From positions 30,225-94,224 of the forward strand of contig NZ_SMLC01000007.1 in assembly GCF_004349245.1 (NCBI RefSeq): 64,000 bases of DNA. Direction: 5' to 3'. The translations under genes and the position numbers were made by a program. The notes beneath the pieces are model-generated. The model worked only from the letters and a program-made list of their open reading frames with translations. It ran no database searches and was not told the origin of the DNA. Below are positions 26,085 through 36,544 of this stretch, piece by piece. Position 1 is the stretch's first letter. Each line of letters opens with the position of its first letter. This DNA is from Actinomadura sp. 6K520 (GTDB lineage Bacteria > Actinomycetota > Actinomycetes > Streptosporangiales > Streptosporangiaceae).

Positions 26085-26258
26085 ATGCCTACACCAGGCA
26101 GCCCACAACGAAAGTTCCGCCTCGCCGACGATGCCTTGTGGGCCGAGTACGGCCAGGCGTGCCGTGACATCAACGGCAGCGCGGACCGCAGCGACGACAT
26201 CCGCAAACACGTCAAGGCCGTCGTCGCCGAATGGAAGAAGCGACACGAGGAGAACTGA
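26085..26258 (+). CDS. 57-residue basic protein, possibly RHH-like
   Basis: The product MPTPGSPQRKFRLADDALWA... is 57 residues and ends KRHEEN. The pattern of a basic N-terminal strand (QRKFRLADD) followed by two helices (LWAEYGQACRD; SDDIRKHVKAVVAEWKKR) is that of ribbon-helix-helix DNA-binding proteins (compare the RxDxIRxH second helix). It starts one base after the stop of the 99-residue gene, which makes translational coupling likely. A small RHH protein could bind the upstream TGTGGCCACA palindromes; this is inference. Confidence 0.65.
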   Translation: MPTPGSPQRKFRLADDALWAEYGQACRDINGSADRSDDIRKHVKAVVAEWKKRHEEN

Positions 26259-26375
26259 TTTTCCGAAGGGTGTAACTCGTTTCTTCAAGCAGGGGCTGGG
26301 CTCGGCTCATGTCCGCCTTGCGTGCCCTGCCAGTACACGACACCGCGAATCGGTAGGCACTCAGGCGTCCAGGGT

Positions 26376-26640
26376 CTTGTCGCGGATCGCCCTGGGGTCC
26401 CTGGGCGTCGCGCGGCTGATGCGGTTCGCGCCCCGGTCGGTGATGGTCGGGTTCGTCAACGCCCTGGCCATCCTGATCTTCATGGCGCAGGTGCCCGAGC
26501 TGCGCGACGTGCCCTGGCCGGTCTACCCGCTGGTCGCCGCAGCGCTCGCGCTGATGGTGCTGATCCCGAGGATCACCAAGGCGATCCCGGCCCCGCTCGT
26601 GTCCATCGTCGCCCTGACGGCCCTGCCCGTCGGCGCCGGC
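26376..26640 (+). pseudogene. Internal shard of a SulP anion transporter
   Basis: The reading frame SLGVARLMRFAPRSVMVGF, VNALAILIFMAQVPEL, VYPLVAAALALMVLIPRITK and PAPLVSIVALTAL is the membrane core of SulP (SLC26) anion transporters. It covers about 85 of an expected 500 or more residues; both ends and the usual C-terminal STAS domain are missing. It is flanked by unrelated sequence, so it is a deletion remnant. No gene is seen in 26641-26821. Confidence 0.75.
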
Positions 26641-26821
26641 ATCGCCAGCAAGGCCGGCCGAGGAGGCGCCGGTGTCGGGCCAGGCGGTAGCGGTCGTCGG
26701 AGGCATGGGCGGGCGCCGCGGCAACCAGCGCATGGCCGTCGCCCCCGTCCGAGCGCCGGGGACCTGTTGTCCCCTTCGCATCCATGGCTGGGCTCACGTG
26801 CGCGGACGAGTATGCGGTCGG

Positions 26822-28108
26822 TCATCCTCCACGACAGCGCACGAACTCCTCCACCGTGCGGACGGTGACAACCCGGCCGCCGTCGCCGGGATCGGGATCG
26901 GGCACCACCGCTTCCGGGTCGACCAGATACACCTCGTGGCCGTCGAGGGTGAGCCGCCGCACGACCTCCAGCAGCATTCTGCGGGCCACATCGTCGATGG
27001 AGTGGACGTGTGTGAGGTCCAGAGCCATCCCGGGCTCACTGGGCGCGATGGACACGATTTCGCGCACGAGCCGCTCTGCACCCGCGAAGCGGATCGCGCC
27101 CTGGAGTTCCACAACCCTCCCCGCGGCTGCCCCCGTGCCCACTACGCGTGTACCGCGTACGACCGCGCGTGCCGGTGCCGGGACCTCCATCAGATGCAAC
27201 CCCATGTCGGAGGAGAAGCGTTCGAAGAGCGAGACCCCGCGGACACTGTTTCCGTGTGAGTCGAGCCGTGGGGAGAACGTGGCTATACCGACCTGCCCCG
27301 GAAGCGACCCAATCAGCCCTCCGGCCACACCGCTCTTGGCGGGGATGCCTACTTGGGTCGCCCAGTCTCCGGCGGAGTCGTACATCCCGCAGGTGGACAT
27401 CACGCTCAGGACCTGCCGCACCACCGGGCCCGGCACCACCTGCTGTCCGGAGACCGGGTGGACGCCGTTGTTGGCCAAGGTCGCTGCCATCACAGCGAGG
27501 TCGCGCACGGTGACCAGGACTGAACACTGCCGGGTGTAGCCCTCGACCACTGTTGCGGGGTCCTGGGTGAGGATGTCGTGGGTTCGGAGCATATGCGCGA
27601 TCGCGAGGTTGCGATGGGCGTGTGCCATCTCCGAGGTGTACACCGACTCATCGGTCTCCAGGCTGCGCCCGGCGAATGCGGACAGCCCTTCGATCATCCG
27701 TTGCAGACGGACGTCGGCTCCCATCTGCTCGGTACCGACGAGGGAGTGCGCGGCGATCGCGCCCGCGTTGATCATTGGATTGAGCGGGCGGCCGGTCCCT
27801 GGTTCCAGCGAGATCTCGTTGAAGGCCTCTCCCGATGGTTCGACCCCGATCTTGTCCAGCACGGTGTCGAAACCGCGGTCTGCCAGCGCGAGCGCGTAGG
27901 CGAACGGCTTGGAGATCGATTGGATGCTGAACGCCTGATCGACGTCGCCGGCGGCGTAGACCGCGCCGTCCACCATCGCGAAGGCCACACCCAGTCGCTC
28001 CGGGTCGGCTGCTGCGAGCTCGGGGATGTAGTCCGCGGGCGCGCCGGAGCTGTCGGGTTCGACGGCCTCGCACACCTCAGCGAGATAGTCGGGTATAGGT
28101 GATCGCAT
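26822..28108 (-). CDS. glsA: Glutaminase A fused to a STAS domain
   Basis: The 428-residue protein has a full serine-dependent glutaminase (about 1-305): FSIQSISKPFAYALAL with the nucleophile Ser-x-x-Lys, PLNPMINAGAIAAHSLV, GYTRQCSVLVTVRDLAVMAA and PAKSGVAGGLIGSLPG. A C-terminal STAS domain follows (about 320-410; VVELQGAIRFAGAERLVREI and MALDLTHVHSIDDVARRML). It hydrolyses glutamine to glutamate and ammonia in the cytosol. The STAS domain is known from some actinobacterial glutaminases and may bind nucleotide or a partner. The ATG at 28108 has GAGGAG upstream; a GTG 75 nt further out is less convincing. Confidence 0.93.
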   Translation of the reverse strand: MRSPIPDYLAEVCEAVEPDSSGAPADYIPELAAADPERLGVAFAMVDGAVYAAGDVDQAFSIQSISKPFAYALALADRGFDTVLDKIGVEPSGEAFNEISLEPGTGRPLNPMINAGAIAAHSLVGTEQMGADVRLQRMIEGLSAFAGRSLETDESVYTSEMAHAHRNLAIAHMLRTHDILTQDPATVVEGYTRQCSVLVTVRDLAVMAATLANNGVHPVSGQQVVPGPVVRQVLSVMSTCGMYDSAGDWATQVGIPAKSGVAGGLIGSLPGQVGIATFSPRLDSHGNSVRGVSLFERFSSDMGLHLMEVPAPARAVVRGTRVVGTGAAAGRVVELQGAIRFAGAERLVREIVSIAPSEPGMALDLTHVHSIDDVARRMLLEVVRRLTLDGHEVYLVDPEAVVPDPDPGDGGRVVTVRTVEEFVRCRGG

Positions 28109-28497
28109 ACCGCGCTCCTCGGGATCAGGACCCGACGACGCGTGAGCGGCCTCCGCAGCGGCGGCCGTCCCTCTGCACGTCACGGTCCGATGTCGACAAA
28201 CTCAGAGGCCGAGGCTGAGCGGCCTCGGCGGTGAGGCAAGCCATTTCGAGACAGCCCGGCTCTGTTGCCATAGCACCTTTCACGGCACTCGGCCGCCAGG
28301 CCGGCCGGGCCCCGTTCTCCTACTTCATCAGCACCGGGTGGCCCCTGGCGATCGAGACCCGGTCGCACACGTCGATCATCTCGATCGTGTCGTCGCCGAG
28401 TCCGGTCTCGTGTGCTGCGATTCGGGAAGCCGCTGCCGCCTTGACGGCCGCCCTGTGCACCTTGGGGTGTCCTGGGCGATGTAGGGACGCTCCGCGT
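28109..28497. other. Region with one short orphan coding trace
   Basis: No complete gene. On the minus strand the frame that ends at 28320 finishes with a protein-like tail (SRIAAHETGLGDDTIEMIDV, then VSIARGHPVLMK), which could be the end of a lost gene; I cannot assign it. The rest holds the promoter region of the glutaminase gene. Confidence 0.35.
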
Positions 28498-28890
28498 TCA
28501 CGCCCCACCCTCGATCGCCTGCTTGACGGTCGTGAGGTCGGCCGGTCTCGGCCGGCGGAACCGTCCGCCATCGGCCTTGTAGTCCTCGCCGTGCTTGTCC
28601 AGGTGCTTGCTGAAGAGCGGGCACACGGGCACGACGATGCGGCCCTTGCGGATGCTGTCCGCCAGCGCCTCGCGGACGAGAAGTCCCGCCAGGCCACGAC
28701 CGCCGAACTCCTCGGCGATCTCGGTGTGGAAGAAGATGCGCTCGCCGCCGGCCTCCGGCGGGTCGACGAAGTCCGCACGGCCGGCGAACGTTCCGTCGTC
28801 CAGGCGCACGGTGTAGGCGCTGATGGCGCGTGTCTCGTCGAGCGCGATATGTACGGGGGCGCCGGTTCTGTCGGTCCGTAGTTCGGTCAC
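28498..28890 (-). CDS. GNAT-type N-acetyltransferase-like protein (YjdJ-like)
   Basis: The 130-residue protein belongs to the short GNAT family (Acetyltransf_CG/YjdJ type): FVDPPEAGGERIFFHTEIAEEFGGRGLAGLLVREAL contains the acetyl-CoA pyrophosphate loop (shown by EFGGRGLAG), followed by KGRIVVPVCPLFSKHLDKH. Substrates of this family are unknown. A second, shorter member is encoded at 34940 next to a YjdI-like ferredoxin. The upstream gap to the kinase-pirin gene is 93 nt. Confidence 0.85.
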   Translation of the reverse strand: MTELRTDRTGAPVHIALDETRAISAYTVRLDDGTFAGRADFVDPPEAGGERIFFHTEIAEEFGGRGLAGLLVREALADSIRKGRIVVPVCPLFSKHLDKHGEDYKADGGRFRRPRPADLTTVKQAIEGGA

Positions 28891-28983
28891 TTCGGGTACC
28901 TCTCTGGGGCTTGGTGTCCAACTCGGTGGGGGCGGGCACAGTGGTTCGCGGGGACGAGGCGGGGCAAGCGCCAGCCGGGTCGG

Positions 28984-31056
<2,073 letters not shown>

Positions 31057-31139
31057 CAGCCCTTCTCCGCCGTCCGATAGAGATCGTGATGGTGATCGTG
31101 TCGCCGAGACCGGCTGAGCTCCTCCGGTGCACGTCAGGC

Positions 31140-31475
31140 TCATCGGCGCGGCTCCCAGCGCGATGTAGCCGAGGCTGCCGAGTTCGGAGAACACCTCGGG
31201 GTGAGCACGATCGTGGACCCCTCGTCGCGCAGCCTGTCGACAGCGGCCCAGAGGGCGTCGCGGGACTGGATGTCCAGCCCGGTGGTGGGCTCGTCAAGGA
31301 TGAGTGGCTCGGGCCCGCCGTACACGGCGGCGGCGGACGTCTTGCCGGCTCCGTTCGTGCCCAGCAACGCGTGGAACTCGCAGCGCTGCACGTGGAAGGA
31401 CAGGTCACGGACGGCGGCGAAGTCATCGCAGGTCACGTTCAGACGTTCGACGTCGATGACGGGAGTGGCCGGCAT
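31140..31475 (-). pseudogene. ABC-exporter ATPase gene with internal deletion
   Basis: The product starts PATPVIDVERLNVTCDDFAAVRDL and has a Walker A (GTNGAGKT), but the next residues are AVYGGPEPLILDEPTTGLDIQ, the Walker B region. The about 95 residues between them (Q-loop, helical part, LSGGE signature) are missing compared with the intact homologue at 42105-43016. The frame then runs out of the family after STIVLTP, so the C-terminus is also lost. It is divergent from the LuxR gene at 31739, the same layout as the intact copy. Confidence 0.85.
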
Positions 31476-31738
31476 GGTGTTTCCTTCCGTGTTCACGAGC
31501 CGGTGGCGTCACGAGTCAGGCCCGGGCCGAGAAGGTTCTGCTGACCCGGTCAACGCTGGTTCGTGCCGTGTCATCAGAGTCGCGCCGGGCACGGTGCCCT
31601 CGCGTCGGTGGAAGCCCCGATGTCTTTCGCCGGTCATCACGCCCGTATTCCGAGCCCTGGCCTGGCGTGCTGTGGTTCGCATAGGTAAGAATCACCTAAT
31701 TCGGTGCGCGCTCGAAGGGAGCGGAGCTGACGGACCTC

Positions 31739-34471
31739 TTGGGCCGGCGTGCGGAGCGCGAGGCGGTCGAACAACTGCTGACGCAGGCACGGGCCGGACG
31801 CAGCGGGACGCTTGTGCTGCGCGGGGAAGCCGGCATCGGGAAGACCGCCCTGCTCGAGTACGCCCGCGAGACCGCGGCCCCCTCGGACTTCCGGGTGGAG
31901 AGCTCGGTCGGAGCCGAGTCCGAGACGCAGTTCGTGTTCGCGGGCCTGCACCAGCTGTGCGCGCCGCTGCTGGGCCGCGCGGACGCGCTGCCCGACCCGC
32001 AGCAGGCCGCCCTGGGCGTGGCGTTCGGACTGAGAGCCGGTACCGCGCCGGACCGCTTCCTGGTCGGGCTGGCCGTCCTCAACCTGCTGGCCGAGGTCGC
32101 CGAGGAGGGGCCTCTGCTGTGCCTCGTCGACGATGCGCAGTGGCTGGACGAAGCGTCCGCTCAGGTCCTGGCTTTCGTGGCACGGCGGGTGGAGGCCGAG
32201 CGGGTGGCGTTGGTGGTCGCGGTGCGCGACCCCGGCGAGGGTGACGTCGAGCAGTTCGCCGGGTTGCCGGAACTGCGCCTGGACAGGCTCGGGGAGACCG
32301 ACGCCCGGGCGTTGATGACCGCCGGCGTGCACACACCGCTGGATGACGCCGTGCGCGAGCGTGTCCTCGCCGAGGCGCGCGGCAACCCGTTGGCGCTGCT
32401 GGAACTGCCCCGAGGGGCACCCCCGGCGAAGCTGGCCGGAGGGTTCGAGCTGCCGGCTGTGCTGAGCGTTCCCCGCCGCATCGAGGACGGCTTCCAACGC
32501 CGATCGGCCGGCCTGCCCGCCGAGGCGCGGCTGCTGTTGCTGGTCGCGGCGGCCGATCCGACCGGCGATACGGCGCTGCTGTGGCGCGCCGCGGCACGGC
32601 TGGGGATCGACCCCGAGGCGGCCGCGCCGGCGGAAGCGGCCGGGCTTCTCCAGATCGACACCCTGGTGCGGTTTCGTCACCCGCTGGTGCGTTCGGCGGT
32701 CTACCTGGCGGCCACGCCCCCGGACCTGCGTCGTGTGCACGGCGCACTGGCCGCCGCCACCGACCCGGTGTCCGACCCCGACCGGCGCGCCTGGCACCAC
32801 GCACAGGCGGTGCTGGGCACCGACGAGCAAGCCGCCGCGGAGCTGGAGCGCTCTGCCGGCCGGGCCCGTGCCCGCGGCGGGTTGGCCGCTGCGGCCGCGT
32901 TCCTGCAGCACGCGGCCGAGCTGACCCCCGATCCCGCCGCCCGTGCGACACGGGCACTCCAAGCCGCGCACGCCAAGCACGACGCCGGCGCATCCGAGGC
33001 CGCCCTGAAACTGCTGGCGGTCGCCGCGACCGGGCCACTGGACGCCCTGCAACAGGCGCGGCTCAAGTTGCTACGCGCCCAGATCGCGTTCCACCTGACG
33101 CGAGGCAGCGACATTCCGGGGATGCTGCTCGACGCCGCCAGGACACTCGCCCCCCTGGACCCGACGCTGGCCCGCGAAACCTACCTGCACGCGCTTGATG
33201 CCGCGATCCACGCCGGTCACCTCGCCCGCGGCTGCGGGCTCCTTGAGGCGGCCGAAGCCGCCCACGACGCGCCCTCACCACCGACGCCGCCGCGGCCGGT
33301 CGATCTGCTGCTGGACGGGCTGGCCACGAGGTTCACGCAAGGGTTCGAGGCGAGTGTTCCCACCCTGCAGCGGTCACTGGCGATACTTCTCGACCACGAA
33401 TCCCGAGTCGTCGACGACGACCGCCGCTGGCTGTGGCTGGCCTGCCATGTCGCGTCGATGCTGTGGGATGACGAGGCACTCTACGTACTGGCCTGCCGCG
33501 CGGTCCGGCTCGCCCGTGAGGCCGGCGCGCTGTCCACGCTGCCCGCCGCGCTCAACGCCGTCGCCTCGATACTCGTGCTCACCGGTGAGCTCGCCCGTGC
33601 CGCCGAGCTGGCCGCCGAGGAGGCCGCGATCACGCAGGCGACCGGTGCCCCGCCGCTGCCGAACGCCCGGCTCATGCTGGCTGCCTGGCGTGGCCAACAG
33701 CCCGAAACGCTGGAACTGTACGCAGCCATGGTCAACGAGGCGACGGAGCGGGGTGAGGGCGCAACGGTCAATCTGGCCCAGGCCACACTGGCGGCGCTGC
33801 ACAACGGCCTGGGCAACTACGACGACGCTCTCGCCGCCGCGACACCGCCTTGCGAGCACGACGACCTGGCGTACAGCAGCCTGGCCCTTCCCGAGCTCGT
33901 CGAAGCGGCAGCCCGCGCTGGTGAGCCGGAGCGTGCGGCAGCCGCGCTGGAGCAGCTCAGCTCCCGGGCCAGCGCCAGTGGGACGGACTTCGCGCTGGGG
34001 CTGGCCGCGCGATCGCGTGCGCTGACCACTACCGGTCCTGCCGCCGAGGAGCACTACCGCGAGGCGGTCGTACGGCTCACCAACTGCCGCTGGGCCGTCT
34101 TCCTCGCCCGCACCCACCTCGTCTACGGCGAGTGGCTGCGCCGCGAGGGCCGCCGCCAGGACGCCCGTGAACAGCTCCGCACCGCCCACCGGCAGCTCTC
34201 GGACATGGGCATGGAGGCGTTCGCCGAGCGCGCCGCCCGCGAGTTGCGCGCCACCGGTGAGCATCCCCGCAAACGGACCGCCCAGCCGACCGACTCCCTC
34301 ACCGCCCACGAGCTGCACATCGCGCGGCTGGTGGCCACCGGGGCGACCTCGCGGGAGGTCGCTGCGCAACTGTTCCTCAGCCCGCGCACGGTCGAAGCCC
34401 ACCTCCGCAACATCTTCCGCAAGCTGGGCATCACCTCCCGCCGGCAGCTCAGAGAACTGCAGCTTCCCTGA
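31739..34471 (+). CDS. Large AAA-LuxR transcriptional regulator, copy 1
   Basis: The 910-residue (or slightly longer) regulator has an N-terminal AAA/STAND ATPase (RGEAGIGKTALL Walker A at 29-36; LCLVDDAQWLDEAS Walker B near 125), long TPR-like helical repeats, and a C-terminal LuxR HTH (LTAHELHIARLVATGATSRE, LSPRTVEAHLRNIFRKL). The TTG at 31739 opens the listed frame; homology with copy 2, which begins VVDLVGRR, aligns with LTDLLGRR here, so the true start may be the CTG at 31727, 6 nt after AAGGGA. Family knowledge: such MalT-like LAL regulators activate neighbouring operons on ligand and ATP binding. It is close to copy 2 at 39067-41823 along its whole length. Confidence 0.9.
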   Translation: MGRRAEREAVEQLLTQARAGRSGTLVLRGEAGIGKTALLEYARETAAPSDFRVESSVGAESETQFVFAGLHQLCAPLLGRADALPDPQQAALGVAFGLRAGTAPDRFLVGLAVLNLLAEVAEEGPLLCLVDDAQWLDEASAQVLAFVARRVEAERVALVVAVRDPGEGDVEQFAGLPELRLDRLGETDARALMTAGVHTPLDDAVRERVLAEARGNPLALLELPRGAPPAKLAGGFELPAVLSVPRRIEDGFQRRSAGLPAEARLLLLVAAADPTGDTALLWRAAARLGIDPEAAAPAEAAGLLQIDTLVRFRHPLVRSAVYLAATPPDLRRVHGALAAATDPVSDPDRRAWHHAQAVLGTDEQAAAELERSAGRARARGGLAAAAAFLQHAAELTPDPAARATRALQAAHAKHDAGASEAALKLLAVAATGPLDALQQARLKLLRAQIAFHLTRGSDIPGMLLDAARTLAPLDPTLARETYLHALDAAIHAGHLARGCGLLEAAEAAHDAPSPPTPPRPVDLLLDGLATRFTQGFEASVPTLQRSLAILLDHESRVVDDDRRWLWLACHVASMLWDDEALYVLACRAVRLAREAGALSTLPAALNAVASILVLTGELARAAELAAEEAAITQATGAPPLPNARLMLAAWRGQQPETLELYAAMVNEATERGEGATVNLAQATLAALHNGLGNYDDALAAATPPCEHDDLAYSSLALPELVEAAARAGEPERAAAALEQLSSRASASGTDFALGLAARSRALTTTGPAAEEHYREAVVRLTNCRWAVFLARTHLVYGEWLRREGRRQDAREQLRTAHRQLSDMGMEAFAERAARELRATGEHPRKRTAQPTDSLTAHELHIARLVATGATSREVAAQLFLSPRTVEAHLRNIFRKLGITSRRQLRELQLP

Positions 34472-34747
34472 CCAGACGGGCAGACCACGGTCAGAAGCTC
34501 CGGATGACGATCGCCGCGTGAGGGGTGGCGAGGGGCCCGACCAGGCCCCGGTCCGGTCGTGTTCCGACGTGCGATCCGGACTCCGGATCCAAGGCCGCCC
34601 GGTCCGGGGCCAGGGCAGGCCGTCCACCCGAACCAGGTCGGGAAACCAGTTCGGATCGACCGGGCTAGGTAGTTCTCCCCGACGCGAACGAGCGTCAGCT
34701 GCGCAAGTCTGGGGGACACCGCAACGCTCCGAAGTGAGAGGGCAGTC

Positions 34748-34900
34748 GTGTTGGCCAGTCCCGTCATCGAGGTCGATGAATGCAACGTGGGCTTGGACGA
34801 CCTCTGGCCCGACGAGTATCTGACCTTCCACGTGGCGGGCGGGAAGCGCTACCGACTGATTCGTCCGGCCACCGGGCAACCAACGGCCGACCCGAGATGA
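34748..34900 (+). pseudogene. Decayed leader of an ABC-ATPase gene
   Basis: The 50-codon frame from GTG 34748 to TGA 34900 reads LASPVIEVDECNVGLDDLW and LTFHVAGGKRYRLI. This aligns with the first 40 residues of the ABC ATPases at 31475 and 42105 (PVIDVERLNVTCDDFAAV, LSFHVQ) but has no Walker A and stops early. It looks like a third, strongly decayed copy of the same gene start, placed downstream of the LuxR gene. Confidence 0.5.
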
Positions 34901-34939
34901 CGACCTGTCACAGCACCGAAACAGGAGGTTCAACGAACG

Positions 34940-35254
34940 ATGTCCATCGACGTCAACGTGACCAGGAATCCGGACCGGCGACGCTACGAAGCGTCCGTCG
35001 GCGAGACGACGGTCGCCGGATTCATCGACTACCAGGAGACCAGCGAGTTGATCGTCCTGACTCACACCGAGGTCGACCCGACCTTCGAGGGGCGGGGAGT
35101 CGGCGGCGCCCTGGCCCGCGCCGCGCTCGACGAGATCCGCGAACGAGGACTGAAAGCGCTGGTGATCTGCCCCTACATCATCAGCTGGCTGCGCAAGCAC
35201 CCCGAGTACCACGACCTGCTCTACAACGCGGCACCGTCCAGGGCCAGCGACTGA
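34940..35254 (+). CDS. GNAT-type N-acetyltransferase-like protein (YjdJ family)
   Basis: The 104-residue protein has the compact GNAT fold of the YjdJ group: RYEASVGETTVAGFIDYQE, the acetyl-CoA loop GRGVGGALARAALDEI and LKALVICPYIISWLRKHPEY. AGGAGG-like sequence lies upstream of the ATG. In Escherichia coli yjdJ neighbours yjdI, and here the next gene, 31 nt on, is a YjdI-like ferredoxin, so the pairing is conserved. Function is not established for the family. Confidence 0.9.
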   Translation: MSIDVNVTRNPDRRRYEASVGETTVAGFIDYQETSELIVLTHTEVDPTFEGRGVGGALARAALDEIRERGLKALVICPYIISWLRKHPEYHDLLYNAAPSRASD

Positions 35255-35285
35255 ACAGCCGGACACGACATAGACGGAGGCGGGT

Positions 35286-35519
35286 ATGAGCAGTGGAAAC
35301 GAGAAGAAGGTGTACAAGGGGCGGTCGATCACGGTCACCTTCGAGGCGATGCGCTGCCTGCACGCCGCCGAATGCGTCCGTGGTCTGCCCGAGGTGTTCG
35401 ACACGGCCCGGCGCCCGTGGATCCGGCCGGACGGTGCCCCTGCCGACCGCCTGTCCGAAGTCGTGCGGCGCTGCCCCTCGGGCGCGCTGCAGTACCGACT
35501 CGCGGACGGCGGTACCTGA
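35286..35519 (+). CDS. Divergent mononuclear Fe-S protein (Fer4_19, YjdI-like)
   Basis: The 77-residue protein starts KKVYKGRSITVTFEAMRCLHAAECV and contains CLHAAEC, PWIRPDGAP and RCPSGALQY, the pattern of the divergent 4Fe-4S single-cluster domain (Fer4_19). Three cysteines (24, 30 and about 63) are visible. It probably carries electrons for an unknown partner; the 241-residue flavodoxin-like reductase encoded 178 nt downstream is a candidate. It forms an operon with the YjdJ-like acetyltransferase. Confidence 0.9.
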   Translation: MSSGNEKKVYKGRSITVTFEAMRCLHAAECVRGLPEVFDTARRPWIRPDGAPADRLSEVVRRCPSGALQYRLADGGT

Positions 35520-35697
35520 AGGCGCACGTCGCGGGTCCGCCGGCGCGTTTCTGCCGCGTCATGGTCGGCAGCCCGGATGAGGAGACCAGGAGGCCGTTCT
35601 TCAGAGACGGCCTCGGCCAGAAGGAAAGCGACCGGGGTCTCGGACGCCGCGTCGACGACGAATGCCGAGAACCACCCGAGGAAGAAGGTAGGGACCC

Positions 35698-36423
35698 ATG
35701 ACCGCATCCGTGACCGAGGAACCGGACTTCACCGGGCTGCGCGCGATGTACATCAACTGCACCCTCAACCGTTCCCCCGAGCGCAGCCACACCCAGGGTG
35801 TGGTCGACCGCAGCGTGGCCGTCATGGAGGCGAACGGGGTCGGCGTGGATCAGATCCGCGCCGTCGATCACGACATCGCCACCGGCGTCCGCCCGGACAT
35901 GACCGAGCACGGGTGGGACACCGACGAATGGCCCGCACTGCTGGCCCGGGTCCTGGCGGCCGACATCCTGGTCATCGCGGGACCGATCTGGCTCGGCGAC
36001 AACAGCTCGGTGACCCGCCGGGTGATCGAGCGGCTCTACGGCTACTCCGGCGTGCTCAACGAGCGCGGCCAGTACGCCTACTACGGCCGGGTCGGCGGCT
36101 GCCTGATCACCGGCAACGAGGACGGCCTCAAGCACTGCGCGATGAGCATCCTCTACAGCCTGCAGCACATCGGGTTCACCGTCCCGCCCCAGGCCGACGC
36201 GGGCTGGCTCGGTGAGGTCGGCCCCGGCCCCTCCTATCTCGACGAGGGCTCCGGCGGCCCGGACAACGACTTCACCAACCGCAACATCACGTTCATGACC
36301 TACAACCTGCTCCACCTCGCGTCGATGATCCGGCGCGCCGGCGGGGTCCCGGCCTACGGCAACCAGCGCACGGCCTGGGACGCCGGTTGGCGCCCCGACG
36401 ATGCCAATCCCGAATACCGCTGA
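35698..36423 (+). CDS. Flavodoxin-like NAD(P)H-dependent reductase
   Basis: The 241-residue protein has the flavodoxin/NADPH-FMN-reductase fold: RAMYINCTLNRSPERSHTQG (phosphate loop), ADILVIAGPIWLGDNSSVTR and GRVGGCLITGNEDGLKHCA. A C-terminal part binding FMN follows (NITFMTYNLLHLASMI). It probably reduces a small substrate with NAD(P)H through bound FMN. The gap 35520-35697 holds no gene and an AAGGTAGGGACC ribosome site just before the ATG. Confidence 0.85.
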   Translation: MTASVTEEPDFTGLRAMYINCTLNRSPERSHTQGVVDRSVAVMEANGVGVDQIRAVDHDIATGVRPDMTEHGWDTDEWPALLARVLAADILVIAGPIWLGDNSSVTRRVIERLYGYSGVLNERGQYAYYGRVGGCLITGNEDGLKHCAMSILYSLQHIGFTVPPQADAGWLGEVGPGPSYLDEGSGGPDNDFTNRNITFMTYNLLHLASMIRRAGGVPAYGNQRTAWDAGWRPDDANPEYR

Positions 36424-36544
36424 TCATCTCCGGCGGGTTCCGGTCGGTGGCGGCCGGTGACGCGCTGCGAGCGATCGCGCCGGCGCCGGCCTGCCGGGCG
36501 CCCGGCCGGGGAACGGCTGGTCATGGCGGTGAGCCGGATGACGC

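Noticed and set aside
33374..35707. A 777-codon open frame on the minus strand
   Set aside because: It overlaps the LuxR C-terminus, the GNAT and the Fer4_19 genes, all of which have family motifs on the plus strand.
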